Below the pieces are notes generated by a model that had not been told where the DNA came from, made no database searches, and saw only the letters and a list, made by a program, of their open reading frames with translations. DNA of 48,882 nt from Sphingobacteriales bacterium 16-39-50 (GTDB lineage Bacteria; Bacteroidota; Bacteroidia; Sphingobacteriales; Sphingobacteriaceae), in NCBI GenBank assembly GCA_002257025.1, contig NCHA01000022.1:1-48882 (forward strand), read 5' to 3'. Positions within the stretch are counted from its first letter, which is position 1; every line of letters starts with the position of its first letter. The position numbers were made by a program, and so were the translations under genes. Positions 15,716 through 24,846 of this stretch are shown in pieces.

Positions 15716-15740
15716 AAAAGCGGCACCGGAGGCCGCTTTT
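15716..15740 (-). terminator. Intrinsic terminator of the zincin/propeller gene
   Basis: AAAAGCGGC (15716-15724), loop ACCGGAG and GCCGCTTTT (15732-15740) form a 9-bp stem. On the minus strand it lies 6 bp after the stop at 15747 and is followed by T-rich sequence. Confidence 0.85.
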
Positions 15741-15746
15741 AAATTT

Positions 15747-18700
15747 TTACCATCCGGGCGCGAATGTCAGTCCGAATATTCCTGTTTTAACATCTTTTCT
15801 TTGGAAAGGTATCGCATAATAAGGCTCTAAGATGAAGTATCCAAATACGTTGACCCTAAGTGATACACCAGCACTCATTGCCGGAATTCGTTCCATATAC
15901 CCGTTGATAGTCCGTGGAGATGAGCGGAAAGCAACTTTTGAATCATTATCATACGCAAGTCCCATATCGAAGAACAAGTTCAAATCTGAAAATAAAAACT
16001 TTGATTCTACTGCTGCCAGTTTCTCGGGTCCGGTAAATGGAAGTCGCAGCTCAAAATTGGCTACTGCAATACGTGAACCAACTAATTGATTGATGTCGAA
16101 TTCTCCGGCTCCGGTACTTGTTGTGCCATTCCTATAAAATGAATTTGCATCATAACCACGGATCAGATATCCATAACCTGCATACATTTGATAAAGCCTG
16201 TTTTCATCGCGGCCCATACGGGTATAGGTATAAATTCTACCCGCGACTGTAATTGGTTTTAATCTGACGTATCTTCTTACATCTGCAGTTATTGCATTCA
16301 GTTTATAGTCGCCCTGGTAATTTTCAATCCCCAATCTATAGCGGAAGCCATCCAGAGGGCCGGTCATTCCTGAGTAAGAGTTATCACCTACGAAAGCTGC
16401 ATTTAACTGTACAGTGGTAAAAGGGTCAAAAAAGACGCCATAAAATGCTGCTGCATCATCTCTTGACAGTTTTTTTCTGTCATTACCGATCGGATAGCCG
16501 CTGTTATAATCGTAATAATTACTATACCTATCTATGCGGTAGCTATACCTTGAAATACCGCTTCCTGCTTCAAAACGATGGTTTCTTGAAAACGGATAAG
16601 ATGCAAATACAGAAAACTGATCTTCGAAGGTGCGTATGATATCATAATTTTCAATATAGGTTTGCCCTACACCCGGAATGTTTTCTACAGCAGCTGATAC
16701 CTGACCTGAAACATAAGGAATATGCGAACCCACAGCACCCCAGTTGATCCGGCTTTGCTGATTTACATAGGCTACCTGTCCTCCAAAATCATAAATTTCG
16801 CCATTTACAGCCGCTGTTGCAAAGATCTGATTTCTGCCAAGTATATCACTGAATACACCCTGGATACCACTGGCCAGCCCGGTTCCAAATCTTCCCACAG
16901 AAGCTCCGACACCATTACTGGAGAGATAATCGAGTTTAAATTTTGGCTTGTAAGCTATTGTCCTGATAGAATCTTTTGGTATCCTTTCAAAGCGCTCAAA
17001 ATTATTCAGGTTAGCATTGATGATATTTACACCTACAGATTTTGCGGGAGGTAAAGCTGCTGCATCAAAATTTAATTCCTGAACACCGACATTCTTTGCT
17101 TTAAAATCGGCAATTTTTGCATTATAAATAGTGTATTTCTGAGCTCTGTAATAAGAGTATAGAATATCATCATTATTGGAAACACTCAGGGCAGGGGAGT
17201 ATTCAGTAATTCCGCTGATACCTGTAAAATAATCTGTTAACTGCTCTACGGTTTTTTCTTCAAGAGAATAGCGGTACAGATTTCTGAAACCATCTCTGTT
17301 GGATAAAAAGAAGATACTCTTATTATCACTTGAAAATTGAGGATTCAGGTTATTGGCTCCATCAAAAACATGGAGATCAGTTATCGATTTAGTTGCAATA
17401 TCAATAACAGCCATATTCATTGTAATATCAACCCCTACAGCAGATTGATCATATGTTGTACGATCTGAACTGAATACAATTGTACGTCCGTCTCTTGAAT
17501 AGCTTGGATGGTATTCTGAATATTTATCGTTTGTTAATTGAGTTAAAACTTTAGTATTTAGATTAAACTGGTAGAGATCATTCTGACCTTCTTTCAGACC
17601 CGAAAAAGCAACATCATTTCCATTTGGTGACCAGGTAATGTTACTGAACTCTTCAACGTTGCCCATTCCTTCTGTTGAAATAACACGGCCACTTGAAGCA
17701 TCAACTACCAAAAGTTTAGTTACACCTGCACTGAATGCACTGAATGCAAATTTTTTACTATCGGGCGACCATGCGCCTGCCGATTCAATAAAATTATATT
17801 CATCAATATGCCCGCTTTTTGCCTTACTCGACAGCTTTTTAAGGATTTTTCCAGTTTTGGCATCGGCGAGAAAGAGATCGATACTTAGCAGGTCGCGTTC
17901 AGAAAGAAAGGCAACATAATTTCCATCCGGTGATATTGCCGGAGCGAGATTATACGTTGCTCCACCATTCTTATCGTCAATTATCTTTTTCCCTATTGGT
18001 GTTTGTGCAGTGTCCTTAAGATATGGTCTGTAGGTATTCTCTACACTTGTTTTCCAGAGACTGGACAATGTTCTTTCGTCATATCCAAAAGTTCTGCGTA
18101 TGGCCATTTCATAACCATATTTTGCAGTTTCTTTGAAGAATGGGACAATGACTGTATCACCATATGTGGAGCCAATGTACGACCAGAACGCCTGTCCGTA
18201 ACGATATGGGAAGTATTTATTAGAGGTAGTCAGATCTCTTAAAGAAGGAATATCTTTGTTCAGATATGCATCCCGCATCCACATGGAGGTATATGCATCC
18301 TGCTTACCTACTGAAAGGTATTCGGCCATACCCTCTACCATCCATAAAGGCAAATTGCCAATATTCTCCAGGTTGGTTGAGTCGCCTTCTATCAGTGAAT
18401 GATATTGAAAAGCGTGCACAAGTTCGTGACCTAAAACGTGTCTTGTCTGATGATTCAATTGAGAAATAGGCATAATTACCCTATTTTTCATTCCTTCGGT
18501 GACACCACCAGTTCCAACACTAATTTCACCCATTAAGGCTGTGGTTTGTTGAAAGTCGGGATGATTTGAATAAAGAATAAATGGATTTTTCTTTAAAAAG
18601 GTATCTCTGAAAACCTGCTGATGTAATTCGTACCAAACCTCTGCCTCCTTAGCAAACCGCTGAACCAGACTATCATTTTTTAGATAGTAATACAGATCAA

Positions 18701-18866
18701 AGTGAGGGGTTTCATAAACTTTAAACTTCAGATTTTTATATCTGACCTTATTCTGGCCAAAATATTGTGCACTTACATCAGTGGCTGCACTAAAAAAAAT
18801 GGCTGTAAATAAGATTATGATTAACCAGAATGATGGCATTTTTTGGCAAATACTACGCTCTCTCAT
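15747..18866 (-). CDS. Secreted gluzincin-like protein with PD40 propeller and outer-membrane barrel
   Basis: A 1039-residue envelope protein with an unusual order of parts. A signal peptide ends at VSAQ (about 34). A peptidase-MA-like domain (about 40-290) carries HELVH at 147-151 and a downstream WMVEGMAEYL with E178/E182, giving HExxH...E as in gluzincins. Residues about 295-600 hold TolB/PD40-type propeller repeats (ISPDGNYVAF, WSPDSKKFAF, WSPNGNDVAF, YSRDGRTIVF, FSSDNKSIFF). The last 400 residues look like an Omp85/D15-type barrel (LGRNQIFATAAVNG..., YAGYGYLIRGYDANSF, final aromatic W). Homologues are usually called TolB-like or PD40 proteins. A surface-anchored peptidase or assembly factor is plausible. 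Activity and substrate are unknown. Confidence 0.82.
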   Translation of the reverse strand: MRERSICQKMPSFWLIIILFTAIFFSAATDVSAQYFGQNKVRYKNLKFKVYETPHFDLYYYLKNDSLVQRFAKEAEVWYELHQQVFRDTFLKKNPFILYSNHPDFQQTTALMGEISVGTGGVTEGMKNRVIMPISQLNHQTRHVLGHELVHAFQYHSLIEGDSTNLENIGNLPLWMVEGMAEYLSVGKQDAYTSMWMRDAYLNKDIPSLRDLTTSNKYFPYRYGQAFWSYIGSTYGDTVIVPFFKETAKYGYEMAIRRTFGYDERTLSSLWKTSVENTYRPYLKDTAQTPIGKKIIDDKNGGATYNLAPAISPDGNYVAFLSERDLLSIDLFLADAKTGKILKKLSSKAKSGHIDEYNFIESAGAWSPDSKKFAFSAFSAGVTKLLVVDASSGRVISTEGMGNVEEFSNITWSPNGNDVAFSGLKEGQNDLYQFNLNTKVLTQLTNDKYSEYHPSYSRDGRTIVFSSDRTTYDQSAVGVDITMNMAVIDIATKSITDLHVFDGANNLNPQFSSDNKSIFFLSNRDGFRNLYRYSLEEKTVEQLTDYFTGISGITEYSPALSVSNNDDILYSYYRAQKYTIYNAKIADFKAKNVGVQELNFDAAALPPAKSVGVNIINANLNNFERFERIPKDSIRTIAYKPKFKLDYLSSNGVGASVGRFGTGLASGIQGVFSDILGRNQIFATAAVNGEIYDFGGQVAYVNQQSRINWGAVGSHIPYVSGQVSAAVENIPGVGQTYIENYDIIRTFEDQFSVFASYPFSRNHRFEAGSGISRYSYRIDRYSNYYDYNSGYPIGNDRKKLSRDDAAAFYGVFFDPFTTVQLNAAFVGDNSYSGMTGPLDGFRYRLGIENYQGDYKLNAITADVRRYVRLKPITVAGRIYTYTRMGRDENRLYQMYAGYGYLIRGYDANSFYRNGTTSTGAGEFDINQLVGSRIAVANFELRLPFTGPEKLAAVESKFLFSDLNLFFDMGLAYDNDSKVAFRSSPRTINGYMERIPAMSAGVSLRVNVFGYFILEPYYAIPFQRKDVKTGIFGLTFAPGW

Positions 18867-18957
18867 ACAATATAATGAAATGGACTTTTTCTAAATTACG
18901 TAAAATTAATGATTTTGATTTCCAGAGTTTCAAAATATCAGATCAGAAAATCAGAAT

Positions 18958-21426
18958 TCAATTATTTTGTTTTGCTTTATTCTGTCTGCGTTCTTCTCTG
19001 ATCTCTTTTCGGGTTTTTTGAGTCTCAATCGGGGTTTCTGTTTTCGGGTTTGCAGGCTGCTTGTTTTCTGGTGATTGATTACCTTTATTCTCCTGAACTT
19101 TAGGACTTGTGGTACTCCTGATGGTTAAATTCGGGGTCTGTGCTGTATCTGGAGATTCTGACGGAATATATAATGTATCAATCAATATTGAGTCTACTGC
19201 GTTTGTATCTGGCCGGATATAAACGGTTTCACATTGGTACTCCCTGGTAATTTCTACTCCAGGTTTAGGGAATGGTCCAGGTTTTATACCCAATGAAGCA
19301 TCTTTATAAACCTTTTCCATGAATTTTCCGAAGATTGGCAAGGCTGTTCTTGATCCTTCACCTGTTTGGGATGTTTTAAAATGAACACTTCGCTCATCAC
19401 AGCCAACCCATACTCCGGTTACCAGATCTTTAGTAACACCCATGTACCAGCCATCAACATAATCAGAGGATGTACCGGTTTTACCACCTATTTGGTTATT
19501 GTTTTTCCAGAGATCCCATTCCCAGAGTGCCTGTGAGGTTCCTTCAGGCTCTTCCATTCCTCCTCTTAGCATATAAATCATCAACCATGCTATTTCTTCG
19601 GTCAGGGTTCTTTTTTGCTCAGCTCTGAACTCTTCTATCAGGTTTCCTTCTGAATCTGTGATTTTTTCTACCAGTATTGGTTCCGTTCTTACCCCTTTAT
19701 TCAGAAAAGTGCCATAGGCTTTTACCATTTCAAAAACACTGACATCATTTGGCCCCAGACTAACCGATGGAACAGCCTTCAGATCACTTTCAATTCCACA
19801 TGCTTTTGCAAATTTTACTACATTCTGAGCACCAACTTTTTCGGTGATTTGAGCTGTAATTGAATTGATAGACTTACCCATAGCCCAGCGCAAGGACATC
19901 TCTCTGCCGGAGAAGCTATAATTTGCATTTTTGGGTTCCCAGTATTCTGTTTCCCCCTTTTTGATAGTATAGGGAATCCTAACCGCCTTATCTGTAAATT
20001 TATCGCAGGGATTCATTCCGGCTTCGAGTGCGGCCAGATATGCAAAGGGTTTGAATGTTGATCCGGCCTGCCTTTTGGCCTGATTTACATGGTCATATTT
20101 GAAATATTTATTATTAATCCCACCAACCCACACTTTAATATGTCCGTTGAAAGGATCAAGGGTCATCATTCCTGTATTCAGGATTTTAGCATAATATTTA
20201 ATGGAGTCTATAGTTGAGAATTGTACTTCTTTTTCTCCGTCCCAGTTAAATACCTTCATTTTTTTAGTCCTGTTCAAATAGTAATTAATTGAATCAGGAT
20301 TGTTATTAAATCTTTTCTTGAGGAATTCATAATAGGGAAGTCTTTGCGCCGCTTTTTCTGGAAAATCAAGAATTTCTTTACCGTCCGATGTGCGCCATGG
20401 GTTTTCATTTCCCCAGACATTCTCGAATCGTCTTTGTAATAACTTCATATGGCTGTTCACAGCTTCTTCAGCATATCGCTGCAATCTGGAGTCGATAGTG
20501 GTATATATTTTCAGGCCATCACCATACAGATCATAGCCATTATCCTCACACCATTTTTCAAGGTATCTGGATACTGCTGATCTTAAATAGGATCCACCAT
20601 CGCTACCTTCATCCAGACTACCCGGGTTTAATTTAAGAGGCCGCTGACTGTACTTTTTAAATTCTGAAGTATTCAAATATTCGTATTTCTCCATCTGACT
20701 AAGCACTGTATTCCTTCTTTCCAGTGCCTTTTCAGGATTTCGGATCGGATTATAGGTAGTAGTTGCTTTCAGCATCCCAACAAGAAGTGCGGCTTCCTCA
20801 ACCTGAAGTCTGTTCACCCCTTTATTGAAATAACGTTTGGATGCAGTCTTTATTCCAAACGTATTGTTCCCAAATGGCACCGTATTGAGGTAGAGTGTAA
20901 GAATTTCATTTTTTGAATAATAGTTTTCAAGTTTGTAGGCAGTAAGCCATTCTTTTAACTTAAAAATTACTGTTCTAACCAACGGAATATATTTAATTAG
21001 TCCCTGAGATTTTCTGTTCCGGGTACTGTAAAGATTCTTTGCTAGCTGCTGGGTAATTGTACTGGCTCCCCGTCTGTCGCCGGTGGCAGTAGATATCAAA
21101 CTTGAGATCAAAGACCGGACGTCAATACCACTATGCTGATAAAAGCGTACATCTTCTGTGGCTACCAAAGCATCAATTACTGCCGGAGAAATACTGTCGT
21201 ATTCAACCGGTGTACGGTTTTCTTTATAATATTTTCCTATCAGTTTACCATCGGCAGTATAAAGTTCAGAGACAATATTTATACTGGGGGTTTTAATATC
21301 TTTTATCGAAGGTGAATAGCCAAACAACCATAAAAAGTTAAGTTCCAGGGCGCAAAAAAATAGGATTACAAAGTAAATAGCTATTGCAAAATAACGAAGA
21401 GGCTTGTTTTTAATTCTTCTGAACAT
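18958..21426 (-). CDS. Bifunctional penicillin-binding protein 1A
   Basis: A peptidoglycan polymerase/crosslinker of 822 residues anchored in the inner membrane by one N-terminal helix (about 11-36). The GT51 glycosyltransferase domain has the catalytic ATEDVRFYQH (E91) and ASTITQQLAKNLY (121-133). The transpeptidase has GSTFKPF with nucleophile S456 and K459, SIN at 519-521, and KTGTSSDYVDGW starting at K649. The C-terminal 80 residues are a Pro/Thr/Lys/Asn-rich disordered tail (QENKGNQSPENKQ, KEIREERRQNKAK). The 91 bp gap to the downstream zincin gene shows no terminator, so readthrough into that gene is possible. Confidence 0.96.
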   Translation of the reverse strand: MFRRIKNKPLRYFAIAIYFVILFFCALELNFLWLFGYSPSIKDIKTPSINIVSELYTADGKLIGKYYKENRTPVEYDSISPAVIDALVATEDVRFYQHSGIDVRSLISSLISTATGDRRGASTITQQLAKNLYSTRNRKSQGLIKYIPLVRTVIFKLKEWLTAYKLENYYSKNEILTLYLNTVPFGNNTFGIKTASKRYFNKGVNRLQVEEAALLVGMLKATTTYNPIRNPEKALERRNTVLSQMEKYEYLNTSEFKKYSQRPLKLNPGSLDEGSDGGSYLRSAVSRYLEKWCEDNGYDLYGDGLKIYTTIDSRLQRYAEEAVNSHMKLLQRRFENVWGNENPWRTSDGKEILDFPEKAAQRLPYYEFLKKRFNNNPDSINYYLNRTKKMKVFNWDGEKEVQFSTIDSIKYYAKILNTGMMTLDPFNGHIKVWVGGINNKYFKYDHVNQAKRQAGSTFKPFAYLAALEAGMNPCDKFTDKAVRIPYTIKKGETEYWEPKNANYSFSGREMSLRWAMGKSINSITAQITEKVGAQNVVKFAKACGIESDLKAVPSVSLGPNDVSVFEMVKAYGTFLNKGVRTEPILVEKITDSEGNLIEEFRAEQKRTLTEEIAWLMIYMLRGGMEEPEGTSQALWEWDLWKNNNQIGGKTGTSSDYVDGWYMGVTKDLVTGVWVGCDERSVHFKTSQTGEGSRTALPIFGKFMEKVYKDASLGIKPGPFPKPGVEITREYQCETVYIRPDTNAVDSILIDTLYIPSESPDTAQTPNLTIRSTTSPKVQENKGNQSPENKQPANPKTETPIETQKTRKEIREERRQNKAKQNN

Positions 21427-21544
21427 ATGGTAAATATGAGGAAATCATCATTAATATGAGGTAAATTTCTTAGAATTTCGAAATGCTGCCAAAATAACGT
21501 TAAAGGGTTAAAAAATGTTTTAAATTGCTTGCAAAGATTTTTAT

Positions 21545-22426
21545 ATGGATGCACTTATTAACCAATTCAGAATTGCAAAAGGCAAACCTTTTAGCCTGAA
21601 AGACCATGATCCCGGTTTTTCCGGAGATTATAAAAAGGAGAAGGCCATTCGCTTGCTAAATGAACTCAGGGATGAGATGGACAATTTACAGGAGGAAATG
21701 TATGCACTCAATAAGAATTCCCTGCTGATCATTTTTCAGGCGATGGATGCCGCAGGAAAGGATAGTGCAATTGAACATACCATGAGTGGCTTAAATCCGC
21801 AAGGTTGTCAGGTTTATAGTTTTAAGCAACCCAGTGCCGAGGAACTTGATCATGATTTCATCTGGCGCCACAGCAAGGCTTTACCCGAACGTGGCAGGGT
21901 TGGAATACACAATCGTTCCCATTACGAGAATGTGCTGGTTTGTAAGGTTCATCCGGAATACGTTCTGAATGAGGGGATTGCAGGAATTGAAAGTGTTAAA
22001 GATATTAATGCTGCATTCTGGAGAGACCGATATGAGAGTATCAGGAACTTCGAAAAGCATATTAGCAGGAATGGAACGGTTATTTTAAAGTTTTTTTTAA
22101 ATGTTTCAAAAGAAGAACAAAAAAAGCGATTCCTTGAACGGATTGACCAACCTCTAAAGAACTGGAAATTTTCGTCCGGCGATATTGATGAGCGTGCAAA
22201 ATGGGATCAATATATGAGTGCTTATGAAGAGGCTATTAGTGCTACCACCGAAGAGCATGCACCCTGGTATGTCATACCCGCGGATAAGAAATGGTTTACC
22301 AGAATTGCAATCAGCAGGATCATTGTAGATACATTTAAAGCGATGAATATGCAATTACCTGAACTTTCAGAATCTGAAAAGGCCAGGCTTGAAGAATGCA
22401 GGAAACGCCTTATCGATGAAAAATAA
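21545..22426 (+). CDS. ppk2: Polyphosphate kinase 2 family protein
   Basis: Uses polyphosphate to phosphorylate a nucleoside mono- or diphosphate (class not determined). The 293-residue single-domain product has the PPK2 Walker A FQAMDAAGKDS (64-74) followed by IEHTMSGLNPQG, and the Walker-B/lid region GIHNRSHYENVLV (120-132). A second conserved stretch is FWRDRYESIRNFEKHI, then LKFFLNVSKEEQKKRFLERI. The C-terminal WYVIPADKKWFTRIAISRII is standard. It stands alone, divergent from PBP1A and 12 bp from the end of the convergent acetyltransferase gene. Confidence 0.93.
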   Translation: MDALINQFRIAKGKPFSLKDHDPGFSGDYKKEKAIRLLNELRDEMDNLQEEMYALNKNSLLIIFQAMDAAGKDSAIEHTMSGLNPQGCQVYSFKQPSAEELDHDFIWRHSKALPERGRVGIHNRSHYENVLVCKVHPEYVLNEGIAGIESVKDINAAFWRDRYESIRNFEKHISRNGTVILKFFLNVSKEEQKKRFLERIDQPLKNWKFSSGDIDERAKWDQYMSAYEEAISATTEEHAPWYVIPADKKWFTRIAISRIIVDTFKAMNMQLPELSESEKARLEECRKRLIDEK

Positions 22427-22438
22427 TTGAATAAAAGA

Positions 22439-22735
22439 TTAATGAAGATCTTTTTTAATAAGTACTTCCCGAAATTCCGGAGTATTCTCAATCAAATCTT
22501 TTGCAAAGGGACAAAGCGGTACAATTCTAATATTTTTTGCTTTCGAGTAATTAACAGCAGCCTCAACCAGGCTATTTGCAATGTTGTTTGTTTTTAATTT
22601 AGCTGAAACATTGGTTTGATCCAGAATCAGTTTATCTGCTCCTGCAAAGCTATAGCTAAGCTCTGCAAGCACCGTATTGTTTTCTTCAACGTAAAATGAG
22701 CCTTTATGGGCATTCTCACGATGTTTTATTTCCAT
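22439..22735 (-). CDS. Small GNAT-fold N-acetyltransferase (YjdJ-like)
   Basis: A 98-residue minimal GNAT domain of the YjdJ/GCN5-related C-g family. It shows a beta-rich start (FYVEENNTVLAELSYSF), a DQTNVSAKLKTNNIANSLVEAAVNYSK helix-loop that replaces the long acetyl-CoA P-loop, and the typical IVPLCPFAKDLIENTPEF end with a conserved cysteine. The substrate is unknown, and family members are usually orphans. It is 45 bp downstream of the omega-amidase gene on the same strand and may share its transcript. Confidence 0.85.
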   Translation of the reverse strand: MEIKHRENAHKGSFYVEENNTVLAELSYSFAGADKLILDQTNVSAKLKTNNIANSLVEAAVNYSKAKNIRIVPLCPFAKDLIENTPEFREVLIKKDLH

Positions 22736-22780
22736 TTTTAGTAATTAGCATCGATATTTTGTAAGAAAATTAATGATTGC

Positions 22781-23563
22781 TTATTTTATGTCTAGTCTAA
22801 ACTTGTCGGCATCTTTCAGGAATGGAAATGATTCCCGGGCAGTTATAAGATCTTCTTTGTTTATTGAAAAAGTGTAAAGATCCTCATCATTAGGTTTGTA
22901 ATAGATCACTTTACCATTAGGGTCAATACACATTGAGTCGCCGGAATGGTAAATTTCATTGCCATCATGTCCTACCCGGTTTACAGCTACAACAAAAGCC
23001 TGATTCTCTATGGCTCTTGCCGGAATAAGTGTACGCCAGTGCAGCGAACGACGCTCAGGCCAGTTAGCTACAATCAAAAGCATATCATAATCTTCATCTA
23101 TATTTCGCAGCCATACAGGGAAGCGGAGATCATAACAGATCATTGGACAAATCTTCCATCCATGTAACTCAACAAAGAGTTTTTTATTTCCGGAAGAGTA
23201 GTGTTTATCTTCTTCGCCTAAGCCAAAAAGGTGTCTTTTGTCATAATATTCATAAGTGCCGTCAGGACGCATCCAGATCAAGCGGTTAAGATATTTTTTA
23301 TCCTCTTTAATAATGATGCTGCCGGTTAGTACGCAGTCAAACTTTTTTGCCTGCTGATGCATCCACTTCATTGTTTTACCATCCATCTCTTCGGCAAGTT
23401 GCTCAGGATTCATTGAAAAGCCGGTACTGAACATCTCGGGCAGCACGATGAGGTCGGTTTTTTCACGTATTGAGGAAAGTCTCAAGCCGAGGTTTTGGAG
23501 ATTTTTTTCAATGTTCTCCCAGAATAGGTAAGCCTGGAAGGTTGTGATTTTTAGCGTATTCAT
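22781..23563 (-). CDS. Nitrilase-superfamily omega-amidase (YafV type)
   Basis: Hydrolyses alpha-ketoglutaramate or alpha-ketosuccinamate to the keto acid and ammonia. The 260-residue product has the Glu-Lys-Cys triad: E43 (VLPEMFSTGFSM), K109 (YYDKRHLF) and C143 (PMICYDLRFP). FSTGFSM and the DLRFPVW context match the YafV/Nit2 branch rather than nitrilases. The transaminase gene lies 41 bp upstream on the same strand. Such a transaminase makes alpha-ketoglutaramate when glutamine is the amino donor, so the two enzymes form a pathway pair. Confidence 0.9.
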   Translation of the reverse strand: MNTLKITTFQAYLFWENIEKNLQNLGLRLSSIREKTDLIVLPEMFSTGFSMNPEQLAEEMDGKTMKWMHQQAKKFDCVLTGSIIIKEDKKYLNRLIWMRPDGTYEYYDKRHLFGLGEEDKHYSSGNKKLFVELHGWKICPMICYDLRFPVWLRNIDEDYDMLLIVANWPERRSLHWRTLIPARAIENQAFVVAVNRVGHDGNEIYHSGDSMCIDPNGKVIYYKPNDEDLYTFSINKEDLITARESFPFLKDADKFRLDIK

Positions 23564-23604
23564 TCAGTGATATTCATACGTTAATATTTCAGTTAAGGTT
23601 GCTG

Positions 23605-24747
23605 TTATATTCGAGCTAGCTTAATAACGGCCTTTTCAAGTGTTTCGTGCTTTTTGGCAAAGCAAAAGCGTAAAACTTTATGATCAGTACCTTTTCGATA
23701 AAATGCTGAAACAGGTATGGAGGCTACGCCAAATTCCCTTATTATCCTTTTTGCCAAATCAGTATCTCCTTCATCACTTATCCTGCTATATTGTACCGAT
23801 TGAAAATATGAACCGTAACATGGAAGCAGGTCAAATCTTGTTTCTTTCATCAAGTTATAAAAAAAATCTTTCTTGTTCTGAAAAAAATCGCTGATTTCCA
23901 AATAATTACGTTGATCTAACAAATGATCGGAGATGGCGTATTGTACCGCTGAGTTAACACTGAAGACTTCAAACTGATGAACTTTGCGGAATTCTTTCAT
24001 CAACCATTCAGGTGCCAGACAATAGCCCACTTTCCATCCGGTGGTATGTAATAGTTTACCAAATGAGGCTGTTATAAAACTTCTTTCCATTAGTTCTGGA
24101 TAGTGCGAAACACTGAGATGCTTTTTTCCATCATAAACCAAATGCTCATAAACTTCATCACTAATGATCAGAATATTGCTATCTCTTGTGATACTGATCA
24201 GTTCTGCCATATCCTCTTCAGTCAGGGTTTTCGCTGTCGGATTATTGGGAGTATTGATGATGATCATCCGTGTCTTTTCGTTGGCCATTTGCCTGACTTG
24301 TTTCCAATTGATTGTATAATCAGGTGCGATCAGTTCCACAGATCTTACAATTCCACCAAATAAGGTTACAGAAGGTATGTATGAATCATAGGCAGGCTCA
24401 AAAACAATAACTTCATCGCCTGGTTGAATTACGCAGGCTATTGAAGTGAAAAGGGCCTGTGTGCCACCCGCTGTAATGGTTACTTCGGTATCCGGATTGT
24501 ATTTTGCCTGATGTAGTTTTTCCTGTTTTTCAGCTATTCGCTCTCTCAATGAATAGAGGCCGGCCATTGGGGCATATTGATTATAGCCCGACTTCATATA
24601 ATGATTTACCAGTTCAACCAGTTGTGGAGAACATTCATAATCGGGAAATCCCTGTGATAAATTGATGGCTTTGTACTCTGAAGCCAGTTGAGACATTACA
24701 GTGAAAATAGTGGTACCTACCTCTGGTAATTTAGATTTTAAGTGCAT
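23605..24747 (-). CDS. Glutamine/methionine-type aminotransferase (YbdL/KAT family)
   Basis: A fold-I PLP aminotransferase of 380 residues. It has INLSQGFPDYECS (29-40), TAGGTQALFTSI (92-103), NTPNNPT (165-171), SDEVYEHLVYDG (196-207) and the PLP lysine K231 in SFGKLLHTTGWKVGY. These match methionine aminotransferase YbdL and the kynurenine/glutamine transaminase K group, which transaminate methionine, aromatic amino acids or their keto acids using glutamine. Coupling with omega-amidase makes the reaction irreversible, as described for methionine salvage. It is the first gene of a likely three-gene unit (transaminase, amidase, GNAT). The preferred substrate cannot be read from the sequence. 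Confidence 0.9.
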   Translation of the reverse strand: MHLKSKLPEVGTTIFTVMSQLASEYKAINLSQGFPDYECSPQLVELVNHYMKSGYNQYAPMAGLYSLRERIAEKQEKLHQAKYNPDTEVTITAGGTQALFTSIACVIQPGDEVIVFEPAYDSYIPSVTLFGGIVRSVELIAPDYTINWKQVRQMANEKTRMIIINTPNNPTAKTLTEEDMAELISITRDSNILIISDEVYEHLVYDGKKHLSVSHYPELMERSFITASFGKLLHTTGWKVGYCLAPEWLMKEFRKVHQFEVFSVNSAVQYAISDHLLDQRNYLEISDFFQNKKDFFYNLMKETRFDLLPCYGSYFQSVQYSRISDEGDTDLAKRIIREFGVASIPVSAFYRKGTDHKVLRFCFAKKHETLEKAVIKLARI

Positions 24748-24846
24748 ATTAAAGCCTAAATTAGATATTTTTAAAATTCCTGATTTAGAATGTTTTATAA
24801 ATCTTAGTATTTAATTATTATTTTAATTTTAAATTGATAGCTATAA

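Noticed and set aside
24748..24846. A preQ1 riboswitch before the queuosine-precursor transporter
   Set aside because: The 99-bp gap is AT-rich and no preQ1 aptamer hairpin with an A-rich tail could be drawn.
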